Positions 7,746-16,293 of a stretch of 24,125 nucleotides of DNA are shown in pieces. Source of the stretch: Lachnospiraceae bacterium (lineage in GTDB: Bacteria > Bacillota > Clostridia > Lachnospirales > Lachnospiraceae); the NCBI GenBank assembly GCA_009774395.1, contig VSNQ01000058.1, forward strand, positions 2,390 to 26,514. The letters run 5' to 3'. The translations under genes were made by a program, and so were the position numbers. How positions within the stretch are numbered: position 1 is the stretch's first letter; each line of letters begins with the position of its first letter. A model generated the notes under the pieces. That model was not told the origin of the DNA, did no database searches, and saw only the letters and a program-made list of their open reading frames with translations.

Positions 7746-9356
7746 ATGGGAAAAGCGATCAAAAAAGAGCAGATAGCAATCATCACTGTGATTGCAGTAC
7801 AATTTATTTTTATGCTTTATTGGGGCATTCAGAAAAGCGGCTATTATGTGGATGAATTTTTTACATTTGATAATGCACATTATATCTCCGCATCAACACC
7901 AGCGCGCATTAAATTATATGATGCAGAGTTTCTCACCTATGATAAATGGCATAAAATTTCCGATTTAAAAAGTACATTGTCTGTGAAAAGGGAGGAATCG
8001 CTGTTTTCGGATTCGTTGGGCTATAATATCAAAATGTGGCTGACAGGACAGCCCTATATGGTACTGCTAAACTATGTACAAGCAATCTTTTTTGAGGGAA
8101 AACTTAGCAAATGGAGTGCGGTTTCCATGAATATTCTGCTGTTTCTGCTGAATCAACTGCTGTTGTACCGCTTGGCAGTCGGCATTGCCAAAGATAAAAC
8201 AGCGGCAGCTCTAGCAGTTGCGATTTATGGTTTTTCGGGAATGGCGGCAAGTATGACAGTCTATGTGCGGTTTTATATGCTGGTGACATTATGGATGACT
8301 TTATATACGTATCTGCATTGGATAATGTGGCAGGAAGAAAATATTAAGAAAAATCTGCTATGGGAATTTCTATCGTTAATTGTGCTTTATCTTGCCTATA
8401 AAAATTCACCGCTTGCTGTAATACAGGGAGTTGGATTAATGGGCGCATTTGTATTAGGCTTATTTCTCCGAAAACGAATCCGGCAGGCGGCGGTTTATGG
8501 AATACCGATTATAGGCGGCGGTCTGTTGTATGTGATTTTTATGACAGATTATATGGGATATATTTTTCAGCCGGAAAAGTATGCAAATGAAACAGCAACC
8601 AATGTTGCAACGGCAAGCCTTTTGGGGAACTTTCTATCCCTGACGCCAAAGGCGGCACTAGACAGAACAGTAGAATTAGCACAGATGATTTCTCAATTTT
8701 TATTCGGTCATATATTGATTTTGGGCATTTATTTGCTTCTTGCAGTAGTACTTTTTATATTGTTTCTGTGCAAAAAAAGGGAAAAAACAAAGATGCAAAA
8801 TTGGGATTGGCGTTTTTTCCTTTTGGCAGTATGCCCGTGCATTTTTTTCTGCGTGGTTTCCGTTTGTTTGGATCTGAATGCCATACGCTATAATTCTTCA
8901 ATATTTCCGGAACTGGCAATCTGCGTTTCGGCATTGATATTGTATTTGGCGGGAAAAACGGATAAAAAAAATCTTGCGGCGATGGTAATGGCAATTGTTG
9001 TATTGGGGGAAATCGTATTTACGGTGATAATACCGCAGGTTGAAAACGTTTATCAGGAGGATAGAAAGGCAGTCGAGCAAATTCAGTCCTATCCGGAAAC
9101 CAATTCCGTGGTGATTGATTATCATTATGACGATAAGGTAATGTATGAATGTCTGGCGTTTGCAGGAGAAAATACAAAGGTAATGTTTACAGCGTATGAA
9201 AATGTTGATTTCGACGCATGGAGCAATGATGTACTCTTATGGCAGAGTGTATCCGAGGGAGAGGAAATTATCAATCGGCTTGTAGAATCAGGACAATATT
9301 CTGTAATAGAAATAGGCAGTACCCATGAGTCCGTCGTATATTTTATATCAAAGTAA
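7746..9356 (+). CDS. GT-C fold membrane glycosyltransferase (GT39/PMT-like)
   Basis: This 536-residue integral membrane protein has about ten to eleven hydrophobic segments. After the first helix the outer loop carries an acidic pair, Asp36-Glu37 (GYYVDEFFTF), placed like the catalytic D-E of the PMT/ArnT GT-C families, and the RFYMLVTLW segment (from Arg175) is also typical. The last 100 residues are a soluble tail. Such enzymes take a sugar from a polyprenyl-phosphate donor on the outer face of the membrane and pass it to a lipid, glycan or protein. A GtrB-like donor synthase is encoded just downstream, which fits. GAGGGAG precedes the ATG. The stop codon is supplied by the terminal repeat of the element at 9354. 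The specific substrate cannot be read from sequence; the fold call is firmer than the activity. Confidence 0.75.
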   Translation: MGKAIKKEQIAIITVIAVQFIFMLYWGIQKSGYYVDEFFTFDNAHYISASTPARIKLYDAEFLTYDKWHKISDLKSTLSVKREESLFSDSLGYNIKMWLTGQPYMVLLNYVQAIFFEGKLSKWSAVSMNILLFLLNQLLLYRLAVGIAKDKTAAALAVAIYGFSGMAASMTVYVRFYMLVTLWMTLYTYLHWIMWQEENIKKNLLWEFLSLIVLYLAYKNSPLAVIQGVGLMGAFVLGLFLRKRIRQAAVYGIPIIGGGLLYVIFMTDYMGYIFQPEKYANETATNVATASLLGNFLSLTPKAALDRTVELAQMISQFLFGHILILGIYLLLAVVLFILFLCKKREKTKMQNWDWRFFLLAVCPCIFFCVVSVCLDLNAIRYNSSIFPELAICVSALILYLAGKTDKKNLAAMVMAIVVLGEIVFTVIIPQVENVYQEDRKAVEQIQSYPETNSVVIDYHYDDKVMYECLAFAGENTKVMFTAYENVDFDAWSNDVLLWQSVSEGEEIINRLVESGQYSVIEIGSTHESVVYFISK

Positions 9357-9487
9357 CAGTTCAGATAACCCATTGAACTGTTACGTATCCAGCCATTGGA
9401 AATCGCTTCGCGATGGGCTGGATACCTCCAACCACTACATTTTATTACGGTCAGCGCAGTAAATGTGCAGACCTACCTGAACTGTTA
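9354..9487. mobile_element. 134-bp MITE-like element with flanking direct repeats
   Basis: The ends TAACAGTTCAG (9354-9364) and CTGAACTGTTA (9477-9487) are 11-bp perfect terminal inverted repeats. TATATCAAA stands just outside both ends (9344-9352 and 9488-9496), as a 9-bp target duplication would. Inside are a second inverted copy, TGAACTGTTA (9374-9383), and a hairpin GTATCCAGCC/GGCTGGATAC (9385-9394/9416-9425) holding a smaller ATCGC-TTC-GCGAT hairpin. No protein is encoded. One extra G sits between the left duplication and the left end, so the insertion interpretation is good but not proven. The TAA of the left end closes the upstream GT-C frame. Confidence 0.65.
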
Positions 9488-9550
9488 TATATCAAAACAT
9501 ATTTAAAGATGAAATTGCGGTAAAAACTGGATTATTCTGATATTTTGTAT

Positions 9551-9729
9551 TATACTATATGGAACAGCAAAAAGATTTGCGGTTCCGTTGCGCACGCTGC
9601 AAAGCGGCATTTTTCCTTTGTGCGGTTTGTGCATATTATTATACTAGTATAATACGGAACCTTTATAGCGTGCGTTGCGACACCTACTTATGCGTTTGTG
9701 CATATTATTATACTAGTATAACACGGAAC
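9551..9729. repeat. Palindromic intergenic repeat family, copy A with a partial duplication
   Basis: It begins TATACT, then has a hairpin GGAACAGCAAA/TTTGCGGTTCC around AAGA (9561-9586), then CTGCAAAGCGGCA and TTTTCCTTTGTGCGG, then GTGCATATTATTATACT. It closes with the 12-bp palindrome TATACTAGTATA (9640-9651). The last 36 nt (9625-9660) are repeated at 9694-9729 with one mismatch and the same palindrome (9709-9720). The order of blocks is the same as at 16095-16221. It lies immediately upstream of the GT2 gene and could affect its transcription or mRNA stability. The ORF readable through it is only a translation of the repeat. Confidence 0.65.
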
Positions 9730-9762
9730 ACTGCGGAAAGAGAAAGGAATAGGGTTTTAGGC

Positions 9763-10701
9763 ATGACAAGTATATCTGTTGTGGTTCCTGTATTTAATGA
9801 GGAAGGGAACGTTGCGAATCTACATCAAGAGATTAAGCAGATGTGTGAGGCGAACAATTATAATTATGAGATAATTTTTGTTAACGATGGTTCTTCCGAT
9901 CGCTCGGAAGAAGTATGTAGGACGCTGCGGCCTTTGAAATATATTAAGCTGCGCAGAAACTTTGGACAGACAGCGGCAATGGATGCGGGTATTAAGGCTG
10001 CACAATACGAGTATATCGTAACAATGGATGGGGATAGGCAGAATGATCCGGCAGATATTCCTATGATGATACAATATTTGGAACAACACGACTTAGATGT
10101 TGTTTCCGGCTGGCGCAAACACCGCAAAGATACTGTAATGAAGAAATTCACTTCCCGGGGCGCTAATTTTTTACGGCATATTTTAATTCATGACGGGATT
10201 CATGACAGCGGCTGTTCCTTAAAAGTCTATAGAAAAGAATGTTTTGACCATATTAATTTATACGGCGAGCAGCACCGTTTTATTCCGGCTATTTTAAAAA
10301 TAAAGGGATTTTCTGTTGGAGAAGTCGTAGTAAATCATAGACCACGGACATCAGGTACTACAAAATATAACTGGAAAAGAACGATTAAAGGTTTTGTGGA
10401 TATGATATCGGTATGGTTTTGGAATAAATATTCTACAAGACCACTGCATCTGCTGGGCGGGATTGGTTTTTTGTTTTTAATGGCAGGCGGCGGCTGCGGT
10501 ATTTGGTCAATTGTGCTGTTTTGTATGGGCAGAAAAATGTCCAACAATATTTTTCCGCCGTTGCTTACGATATTTTTTATAATTATTGGAATGCTGCTTT
10601 TTGTGTTTGGTTTAATGAGCGAGATCTTAGTGAAAACGTATTACGGCACGCATGTAGATTCTTCCTATAGTGTAAAGGAAATTACAGATTATCTGGAATA
10701 G
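9763..10701 (+). CDS. GT2 polyprenyl-phosphate glycosyltransferase (GtrB/ArnC-like)
   Basis: This 312-residue enzyme resembles bactoprenol glucosyltransferases and dolichol-phosphate mannose synthases. It should transfer a sugar from a nucleotide sugar to undecaprenyl phosphate at the inner face of the membrane. Visible are VVVPVFNEEGN at the start, FVNDGSSD, RRNFGQTAAMDAG, the metal-binding MDGDRQNDP (about 88-96), DSGCSLKVYR and HRPRTSGTTKYNW before two C-terminal membrane helices, which is the family layout. The start is the ATG at 9763, where the GT2 fold begins, with AGGG 8 bases upstream; the longer frame back to 9559 only reads through repeat DNA. It ends 9 bp before the next gene, so they are co-transcribed. 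Which sugar it loads is unknown. It is the likely donor supplier for the two GT-C proteins in this cluster. Confidence 0.9.
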   Translation: MTSISVVVPVFNEEGNVANLHQEIKQMCEANNYNYEIIFVNDGSSDRSEEVCRTLRPLKYIKLRRNFGQTAAMDAGIKAAQYEYIVTMDGDRQNDPADIPMMIQYLEQHDLDVVSGWRKHRKDTVMKKFTSRGANFLRHILIHDGIHDSGCSLKVYRKECFDHINLYGEQHRFIPAILKIKGFSVGEVVVNHRPRTSGTTKYNWKRTIKGFVDMISVWFWNKYSTRPLHLLGGIGFLFLMAGGGCGIWSIVLFCMGRKMSNNIFPPLLTIFFIIIGMLLFVFGLMSEILVKTYYGTHVDSSYSVKEITDYLE

Positions 10702-10710
10702 GAAAATATA

Positions 10711-11856
10711 ATGAAAATCTTAATTCTATCACATGAGTTTCCTCCGATTGGAGGCGGTGGTGCAAATGCCTGCTTCTTTTTGACAAGAGAATTTGCACAA
10801 AAGGGGCATCAAGTAACCATATTAACTGCGCAATTTGCAGATTTGCCCCATAGTGAGATTACAAAAGAGGGTGCGCGGATTATTAGAGTACCCTGCAGGC
10901 GTAAGAATAAGGAGAAAAGCAGTTTTTTGGAAATGTTTTCTTATCTTATCCGTGCATGGAAACAGGCAGAACAGCTTGTCAAAAAAGAAAAGTATGATAT
11001 TTGTCTGACATTTTTCGGAATACCAAGCGGGCCGCTTGCGCTTCATTTAAAAAGGAAGTACAAGCTGCCTTATGTTGTGCGTTTCGGTGGCGGTGATATA
11101 CCAGGAGCACAGAAGCGTTTTCGGTATTTATATCTGATATTAGCGCCAATGATAAGGAAAATTTGGAAAAATGCCAGCCGTTTACTTGCAAACAGCGAGG
11201 GCTTAAAACAGCGTGCACTTGCCTTTGAAGAACGGTATGCAATAGATATCATTGAAAACGGTGTGGATAACCAGTTTTTCACACCAAGCGAAAAGAAAAA
11301 AAAGAAAAATCATATTGTAATTCTATTTGTATCCCGTTTAATTGAAGGAAAGGGGCTGCAGTATATGATACCAAAGCTGCCTAGAATACAAGAAAGCGTA
11401 ATGCATAATACAGGCAGAGAAATACAATTGGTAATTGTTGGCGACGGGCCATATCGTGCAGCATTGGAACAATTGACGGACGAAACAAAAGTTCGCAATC
11501 TTGTCCGCTTCGAGGGAAGGAAGAACAAAGATCAAGTGCTGCGGTATTATCAGGCAGCAGATTTGTTTCTATTGCCTTCGTTGTCGGAGGGAATGCCAAA
11601 TGTTGTATTGGAAGCAATGGCAAGCGGTCTGCCGATTGTTATAACACCCTGTGAGGGAAGCAAGGAATTGGTAACAGATAATGGAGTGATTGCGCCGCTG
11701 GACAACTTTGCGGATGCATTAATTGAACTGTGCAGTGACGAAGCGAAAAGAACCGCTATGGGACGCAGCAGCCTGCGCCGCATAGAAGAAGCGTTTCGGT
11801 GGGAAAGTATTGGCAGCCGATATTTGTCAATACTACAGGATTGTATTGGAGAGTAA
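10711..11856 (+). CDS. GT4 family glycosyltransferase
   Basis: This 381-residue GT-B fold retaining glycosyltransferase probably extends a lipid-linked glycan in the cytoplasm. The N-terminal domain opens HEFPPIGGGGANACFF, the glycine-rich acceptor loop. The C-terminal domain has IENGVDNQFF, VSRLIEGKGLQYMIP, IVGDGPYRAALE, and the donor-binding E-x7-E motif in SEGMPNVVLEAMASGLP (Glu293/Glu301). There are no membrane helices; it is likely associated with the membrane through basic surface patches, as in many GT4 proteins. The start ATG is 9 bp after the GT2 stop and the gene ends 2 bp before the amidotransferase start, so these three form a tight operon. Sugar and linkage cannot be predicted. 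Confidence 0.92.
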   Translation: MKILILSHEFPPIGGGGANACFFLTREFAQKGHQVTILTAQFADLPHSEITKEGARIIRVPCRRKNKEKSSFLEMFSYLIRAWKQAEQLVKKEKYDICLTFFGIPSGPLALHLKRKYKLPYVVRFGGGDIPGAQKRFRYLYLILAPMIRKIWKNASRLLANSEGLKQRALAFEERYAIDIIENGVDNQFFTPSEKKKKKNHIVILFVSRLIEGKGLQYMIPKLPRIQESVMHNTGREIQLVIVGDGPYRAALEQLTDETKVRNLVRFEGRKNKDQVLRYYQAADLFLLPSLSEGMPNVVLEAMASGLPIVITPCEGSKELVTDNGVIAPLDNFADALIELCSDEAKRTAMGRSSLRRIEEAFRWESIGSRYLSILQDCIGE

Positions 11857-11858
11857 AT

Positions 11859-13718
11859 ATGTGTGGGATATGTGGTTATATCGGCCCTAAAAAGGTTACA
11901 GAAGAACAACTGTGGAAAATGAATAATACAATGACGCACAGAGGCCCAAACGATGGCGGAATATGGCAGCACAGCAGCCAAAATATGGAGATTGGGCTTG
12001 CGCAGAGAAGACTTTCGATTTTGGATTTATCGGCGCTTGGTCATCAGCCAATGATGTCACAGGATGGCAGATATATTGTAGTATACAATGGAGAAATTTA
12101 TAATTTCCAAGAAATACGCAGTTTGCTAGAGCAGAAAGGATATACATTTCGGTCAAACTGTGATACGGAAGTGATTTTATATGCCTATGCAGAATGGGGC
12201 AGGGAAATGTTTGCCCGTTTTAACGGAATGTTTGCGATTGCGCTCTACGATAAAGAGCAGGAGCGTTTAACGCTGGCACGGGATCGCATTGGGAAAAAGC
12301 CGTTATACTATTATGCCTATCAGGGACATTTTGTATTTGCATCCGAATTAAAGCCAATTATGCAATATCCATATTTTACAAAAAGAGTCAATAAAAATGT
12401 ATTAAATCACTTTTTATGTAATAAATATTTGGCAGCACCGTTGTGCATTTTTGAGCATACTTATAAAATGCTTCCCGGAATGGCTTTGGAATACTGCAAT
12501 GGGGAAATCGAAAAGTACAAGTATTGGAATGTTATGAAACAGTATCATAAGGGCACGGCGGACAGAGAGCAGGATTTTCAAACATGCAAAAGTAATCTCA
12601 AATCCGTTTTGCAGGAATCTGTGGCTGCAAGGCTTATTGCGGATGTACCAGTCGGGACTTTTTTAAGCGGCGGCATTGACTCTACGCTTGTAACCGCGAT
12701 TGCACAGGAGCATAAAGAAGCCCCGATTAATACGTATTCCATAGGCTTTTATGACAAAGCACGCAACGAAGCGCCTTTTTCCGCGGCAATTGCAAAATAT
12801 CTGGGAACAAACCACCATGAACATTATGTGGAGGAAAAGGATATTTTTGCCTTAATCGACGATTTGCCGTATTATTACGACGAGCCGTTTTCGGATTCTT
12901 CTCAGCTTCCGACGATGTTAGTATCGAAGTATGCGGCGCAGGATATTACGGTATCCCTGTCAGGCGACGGTGGAGATGAGCTGTTTTGCGGGTATACCAC
13001 CTATGATTTAACATGGATTGCGCAGCACGTGGATTTTATGGGCGAAATAGCCAGCCATATTCCTGGCATGGATTGGATCGGCGGGAAGATGCCGTCCGAA
13101 TTGCGCGCATTTCTCAATAATCGGGAACGGGAAACGAAGACACAGCTTTATATTGATGTGACCAGCGAGGAAGTCGACAAAATTCTTGGCAGAACGGCGC
13201 ACAATATTAAGTATCCGCAGGAGAAATATCTGACAATGGCAGACTGGCAGGAGCGCCGGATGCTGCTTGATTTGCAGACCTATCTGCCAGATGATATTTT
13301 AGCAAAAACAGACAGGGCATCTATGAAATATTCGCTGGAAGTGCGCTGCCCGCTGTTGGATTACAGAGTGGTGGAGGAATCGTTTCGCATACCACATCCA
13401 TACAAATATCGGCGTTTTGACAAAAAATATATATTAAAAGAAGTCACTTACGATTATGTGCCCAAGGAACTGCTGGACAGACCCAAAAAAGGCTTCGGCG
13501 TGCCCTTGCAGAAATGGCTGCGCACTGTGTTGAAAAAAGAAATTGCCCGTTACGCAGATACGGCAATACTCCAAAAACAGGATATTTTTGTACCACACGC
13601 GGTACAGGAGCTTATTGTAAAACAGCAGCAGTCGGATAAAATTATCTATAGTTCCGTTCTGTGGTCGTTTTATGTATTTCAGAAATGGTATCAGATGTAT
13701 ATTGAAGATTTGTGGTAA
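11859..13718 (+). CDS. asnB: AsnB-type glutamine-hydrolysing amidotransferase
   Basis: This 619-residue two-domain enzyme matches the usual length of glutamine-dependent asparagine synthase. The start ATG at 11859 gives MCGICGYIG, so Met removal exposes the Cys2 nucleophile of the class II glutaminase domain; RRLSILDLSALGHQPM and YNGEIYNF are conserved there. The synthase domain has the PP-loop SGGIDST (270-276), YDEPFSDSSQLPT, SGDGGDE (about 368-374) and DRPKKGFGVPLQKW. GGAGAG of the ribosome site overlaps the end of the upstream GT4 gene. In surface glycan clusters AsnB homologues often amidate sugar carboxylates rather than make asparagine; with glycosyltransferases on both sides that is the more likely role here, but it is inference from context. 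The first 20 codons readable upstream belong to the overlapping frame and have no start signal. Confidence 0.93.
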   Translation: MCGICGYIGPKKVTEEQLWKMNNTMTHRGPNDGGIWQHSSQNMEIGLAQRRLSILDLSALGHQPMMSQDGRYIVVYNGEIYNFQEIRSLLEQKGYTFRSNCDTEVILYAYAEWGREMFARFNGMFAIALYDKEQERLTLARDRIGKKPLYYYAYQGHFVFASELKPIMQYPYFTKRVNKNVLNHFLCNKYLAAPLCIFEHTYKMLPGMALEYCNGEIEKYKYWNVMKQYHKGTADREQDFQTCKSNLKSVLQESVAARLIADVPVGTFLSGGIDSTLVTAIAQEHKEAPINTYSIGFYDKARNEAPFSAAIAKYLGTNHHEHYVEEKDIFALIDDLPYYYDEPFSDSSQLPTMLVSKYAAQDITVSLSGDGGDELFCGYTTYDLTWIAQHVDFMGEIASHIPGMDWIGGKMPSELRAFLNNRERETKTQLYIDVTSEEVDKILGRTAHNIKYPQEKYLTMADWQERRMLLDLQTYLPDDILAKTDRASMKYSLEVRCPLLDYRVVEESFRIPHPYKYRRFDKKYILKEVTYDYVPKELLDRPKKGFGVPLQKWLRTVLKKEIARYADTAILQKQDIFVPHAVQELIVKQQQSDKIIYSSVLWSFYVFQKWYQMYIEDLW

Positions 13719-13782
13719 GGAACTGTTCACACGGGGGTGTCGCAATAAACTTTGATTATACAAGATGTAGTATAAATCGCAA

Positions 13783-13879
13783 CATGGTATGAAACGATCT
13801 TGTATACATTTGACTTAATGCGGCAGCTCCCAGGGATGTTACATTAAATCAAATGTATACAAGATAGCATAATACCATG
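13783..13879. repeat. Long intergenic inverted repeat (24-nt arms)
   Basis: The arms 13797-13820 (ATCTTGTATACATTTGA then CTTAATG) and 13842-13865 pair with one mismatch around a 21-nt loop. An outer pair, CATGGTAT (13783-13790) and ATACCATG (13872-13879), continues the symmetry across a 6-nt mismatched step. TATACAAGAT occurs once more at 13757-13766. The structure fills the 249-bp gap before the deacetylase-fold gene. No T-run follows, so it is not a simple terminator. It could be a non-autonomous element, a recombination footprint or an mRNA-processing hairpin dividing the operon. Confidence 0.7.
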
Positions 13880-13967
13880 CTGTATTTTATGCAATTGCTT
13901 GGATCATCAAAGCTTATTGCGGCAGCCTCGTTGGAATTGGATATATTTGCGATGGATAGGAGTGTAA

Positions 13968-14873
13968 ATGATGAAAAGAATTTATGTAACATTAGACACA
14001 GAAATGGATAATGATCCGCACTGGGGAAAGCACTTTCCGCCGAAATACACTTCTATAACAGAGGGAATTCCGCAATTATTAAGACCGATTTGGGATAAAT
14101 ATAATGTACATCCGATATATTTCGTATCACCGGAAGTGTTATATTATCCGCCTTGTGTAGCTATATTGCGGGAGGAAGTTCAAAAAGGCGCAATAATCGG
14201 GGCGCACCTTCATCCAGAATATATTCAGCCGGAGCGTATCTGGGGAAAAGAAATCGAAAGCCATACGGCAAAATATCCATGCTTTGACTATTCAATGGAA
14301 TTAGAAAAAGAGAAACTAAGAAATTTAACAGCGTTAATCAAAGAAAAATTAGGTGTGCAGCCGATTTGGTATCGGGCAGCGCGGTTTGGAGCAGACACAG
14401 ACACCATTGAGATTCTACGAGAATTGGGATATAAATATGACAGCTCTGTCACTTCTGGGATAAATTGGGCACGAAAAGGCGGGCCAGATCACAGTAAAGC
14501 ACCGCACACTTCTTATCCCATAGCCAAAAACAGCATATATGAAAAGGCGCATACAAGGGAAAACTACAGCAAAATTATAGAAAAACCGGTGACGATTCTA
14601 GGGAAAAGATGGGGAATAATTGGCAGATTGCTGCCGGATCATTGGCTCTTATACCGATGGCTGCGGCCTACCCATATGACATATTGGGAATTAAGAAATA
14701 TTGTCCGCGAGATGTCGAAAAGGGGGATAAAAGAGGGCGTTATGATGTTTCACAGCATGGAAATTATGATTAACAAGACGCCATATGTCAGGACGAAATG
14801 GATGCAGAAGTATTATTTATGGCGCTTAGAAAAAATATTGCAGTATGCTGACAAAAAAGGGTATCACCTTTAG
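13968..14873 (+). CDS. Polysaccharide deacetylase-like (NodB-fold) protein
   Basis: This 301-residue protein with no signal peptide or membrane helix is probably cytoplasmic. The pattern fits the NodB-homology carbohydrate esterase fold: TLDTEMDND near the front (Asp10 and Glu12 as candidate metal or base residues), GAHLHPE (His80, His82), WYRAARFGAD (about 134-142), YDSSVTSG (about 158-164), and MMFHSMEI (His262) where the last catalytic histidine is usual. The histidine spacing differs from the classic H-x3-H motif, as in some divergent family members in glycan clusters, so the exact reaction (N- or O-deacetylation of a lipid-linked sugar) is inferred. Start: AGGAG at 13958-13962 is 5 bases from the ATG at 13968 and 8 from the ATG at 13971, so the second may be used. 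The GT4 gene follows 18 bp later. Confidence 0.78.
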   Translation: MMKRIYVTLDTEMDNDPHWGKHFPPKYTSITEGIPQLLRPIWDKYNVHPIYFVSPEVLYYPPCVAILREEVQKGAIIGAHLHPEYIQPERIWGKEIESHTAKYPCFDYSMELEKEKLRNLTALIKEKLGVQPIWYRAARFGADTDTIEILRELGYKYDSSVTSGINWARKGGPDHSKAPHTSYPIAKNSIYEKAHTRENYSKIIEKPVTILGKRWGIIGRLLPDHWLLYRWLRPTHMTYWELRNIVREMSKRGIKEGVMMFHSMEIMINKTPYVRTKWMQKYYLWRLEKILQYADKKGYHL

Positions 14874-14891
14874 TTTATTTAGGGGCAGATT

Positions 14892-16094
14892 ATGAAGAAA
14901 GTTTTATTTTCGATTGCATCATTATATGATGGCGGCGCTGAGCGAGCGTTGTCAAATATTGTTACCCATTTTCCCAATGATTGGGAGATTGACATCTTGT
15001 TAAATAATGAAAGGTTGATAGAGTATCCCTACAAAGGAAATATTCTGTCGCTTTCCCTGCCGGATTTTAGAAACCGCAAAACGCCAATCTATTTTTGCAG
15101 AGAGTTAATAAAAAGAACCTGTGTTCTACGCAAATTAAAAAAGAACAATCATTACAATGTCTGTATTAGCTTTTTGGACAGTTCCAATATTGCAAATGTG
15201 CTGTCAGGAAACAAATATTGTAAAACCATTATCTCTATGCGGTTAAATATGACCTCCAAAAAATCGGGGCTGCTGTATCGCATCAGTGCTTTTCCGCTGA
15301 TAAATTTTGTGTACCGTCACGCAGATAAAATTGTTACAGTGTCAAGAGAGATTGAGCAGGATATGAGAGCACGGTACCATATTCCGGCGAAGCGGATTAC
15401 AACGATTGTAAACGGTTATGATGTGGCAGAGATTCAGAACAACGCACAAAATCGTCCAGAGGGAGCTAAACTTCCCAAAGGAAAGAAATGGGTGGTAACG
15501 GTAGGGCGTTTAGATAGTCAAAAAGGGCAGTGGCATTTGATTCGGGCATTTACGAAAGTGGTCGAACAGGAGCCGGAGGCGGTTTTACTAATCATTGGCA
15601 CAGGCGAATGCAGGCAGATGCTAAAGAGAATGATTCATTTGTTTAAAATGGAAAAACATATTTATCTGTTGGGGTTTCAAAGCAATCCTTTTTGGTATAT
15701 TGCGCAGGCAGAAGTCTTTGTTCTCCCGTCCATGTATGAAGGATTTCCCAATTCGCTGGCAGAAGCGCTATGCTGCAAAGTGCCGTGTGTTGCGACGGAT
15801 TTTCACTCCGGTGCAAGGGAACTGCTGGCACCAGAAATGGATATTATGGGAAAACCAATCAAAAAAGTTACAGAAGTGCAGTATGGAATATTGACACCCG
15901 TGTGCAGCGGTGTAATGTATAAGGGAACGGAGCCTTTAGAAACCGCAGAACGAAAATTGGCAGATGCTATTTTAATGCTCTTAAAGGATAAAGAAAAGAA
16001 TCAATATTATCGAAAACAGAGTGAGAACAGAAGCAACACATTGGGGATTGCGTCAATTGTGCAAGATTGGCTTCGGGTAATTTCAGAAAAGTAG
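14892..16094 (+). CDS. GT4 family glycosyltransferase, second in cluster
   Basis: This is a 400-residue GT-B retaining glycosyltransferase. The N-terminal acceptor loop is LYDGGAERALSNIV. The donor domain carries IVNGYDVAEI, VTVGRLDSQKGQWHLIRAF, IIGTGECRQML, LLGFQSNPFWYIAQAEVFVLP, and the E-x7-E motif in YEGFPNSLAEAL (Glu283/Glu291). This pattern is common in GT4 enzymes adding N-acetylhexosamine or galactose residues to capsule and O-unit precursors, but the sugar cannot be assigned. The ATG follows AGGGG about 8 bases upstream and lies 18 bp after the deacetylase-fold gene, so the two are co-transcribed. A hairpin of the repeat copy at 16095 begins directly at its stop codon. It is clearly different from the first GT4 in sequence, so it likely adds another sugar. 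Confidence 0.92.
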   Translation: MKKVLFSIASLYDGGAERALSNIVTHFPNDWEIDILLNNERLIEYPYKGNILSLSLPDFRNRKTPIYFCRELIKRTCVLRKLKKNNHYNVCISFLDSSNIANVLSGNKYCKTIISMRLNMTSKKSGLLYRISAFPLINFVYRHADKIVTVSREIEQDMRARYHIPAKRITTIVNGYDVAEIQNNAQNRPEGAKLPKGKKWVVTVGRLDSQKGQWHLIRAFTKVVEQEPEAVLLIIGTGECRQMLKRMIHLFKMEKHIYLLGFQSNPFWYIAQAEVFVLPSMYEGFPNSLAEALCCKVPCVATDFHSGARELLAPEMDIMGKPIKKVTEVQYGILTPVCSGVMYKGTEPLETAERKLADAILMLLKDKEKNQYYRKQSENRSNTLGIASIVQDWLRVISEK

Positions 16095-16221
16095 TATACT
16101 GAACGGCAAAAAGATTTGCCGTTTCGTTGCGCCAGCCGCACACCGCAAAGCGGCAATTTTCCTTTGTGCGGCTGTGTGCATATTATTATACTTAGCGTCA
16201 GTCTTTTCGACGCTTAGTATA
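16095..16221. repeat. Palindromic intergenic repeat family, copy B (MITE-like)
   Basis: This 127-bp copy begins TATACT and ends AGTATA. Its first hairpin, AACGGCAAA/TTTGCCGTT around AAGA (16102-16123), is perfect over 9 bp. The next block, GCCGCACA to TGTGCGGC, holds CCGCAAAGCGG. The last hairpin, TATACTTAGCGTC/GACGCTTAGTATA (16187-16199/16209-16221), has one mismatch. Copy A at 9551 has the same blocks in the same order, and its last hairpin is shortened to TATACTAGTATA. Compensating changes in the first hairpin of the two copies suggest that structure is conserved. Confidence 0.65.
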
Positions 16222-16293
16222 ACGGGAAGCCAAAGGCTAAACTTTAACGAAAATGCAACGATAGTGGAATCGGATCATACAGAGGTATAATAG

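Noticed and set aside
9559..9762. Upstream extension of the GT2 reading frame (68 codons)
   Set aside because: It translates the palindromic repeat copy A twice over, is Cys- and Tyr-rich with no homology sense, and the GT2 fold with a ribosome site begins at 9763.
11799..11858. 20-codon upstream extension of the asnB frame
   Set aside because: AsnB must begin Met-Cys so that Cys2 is the nucleophile; the extension overlaps the end of the GT4 gene.
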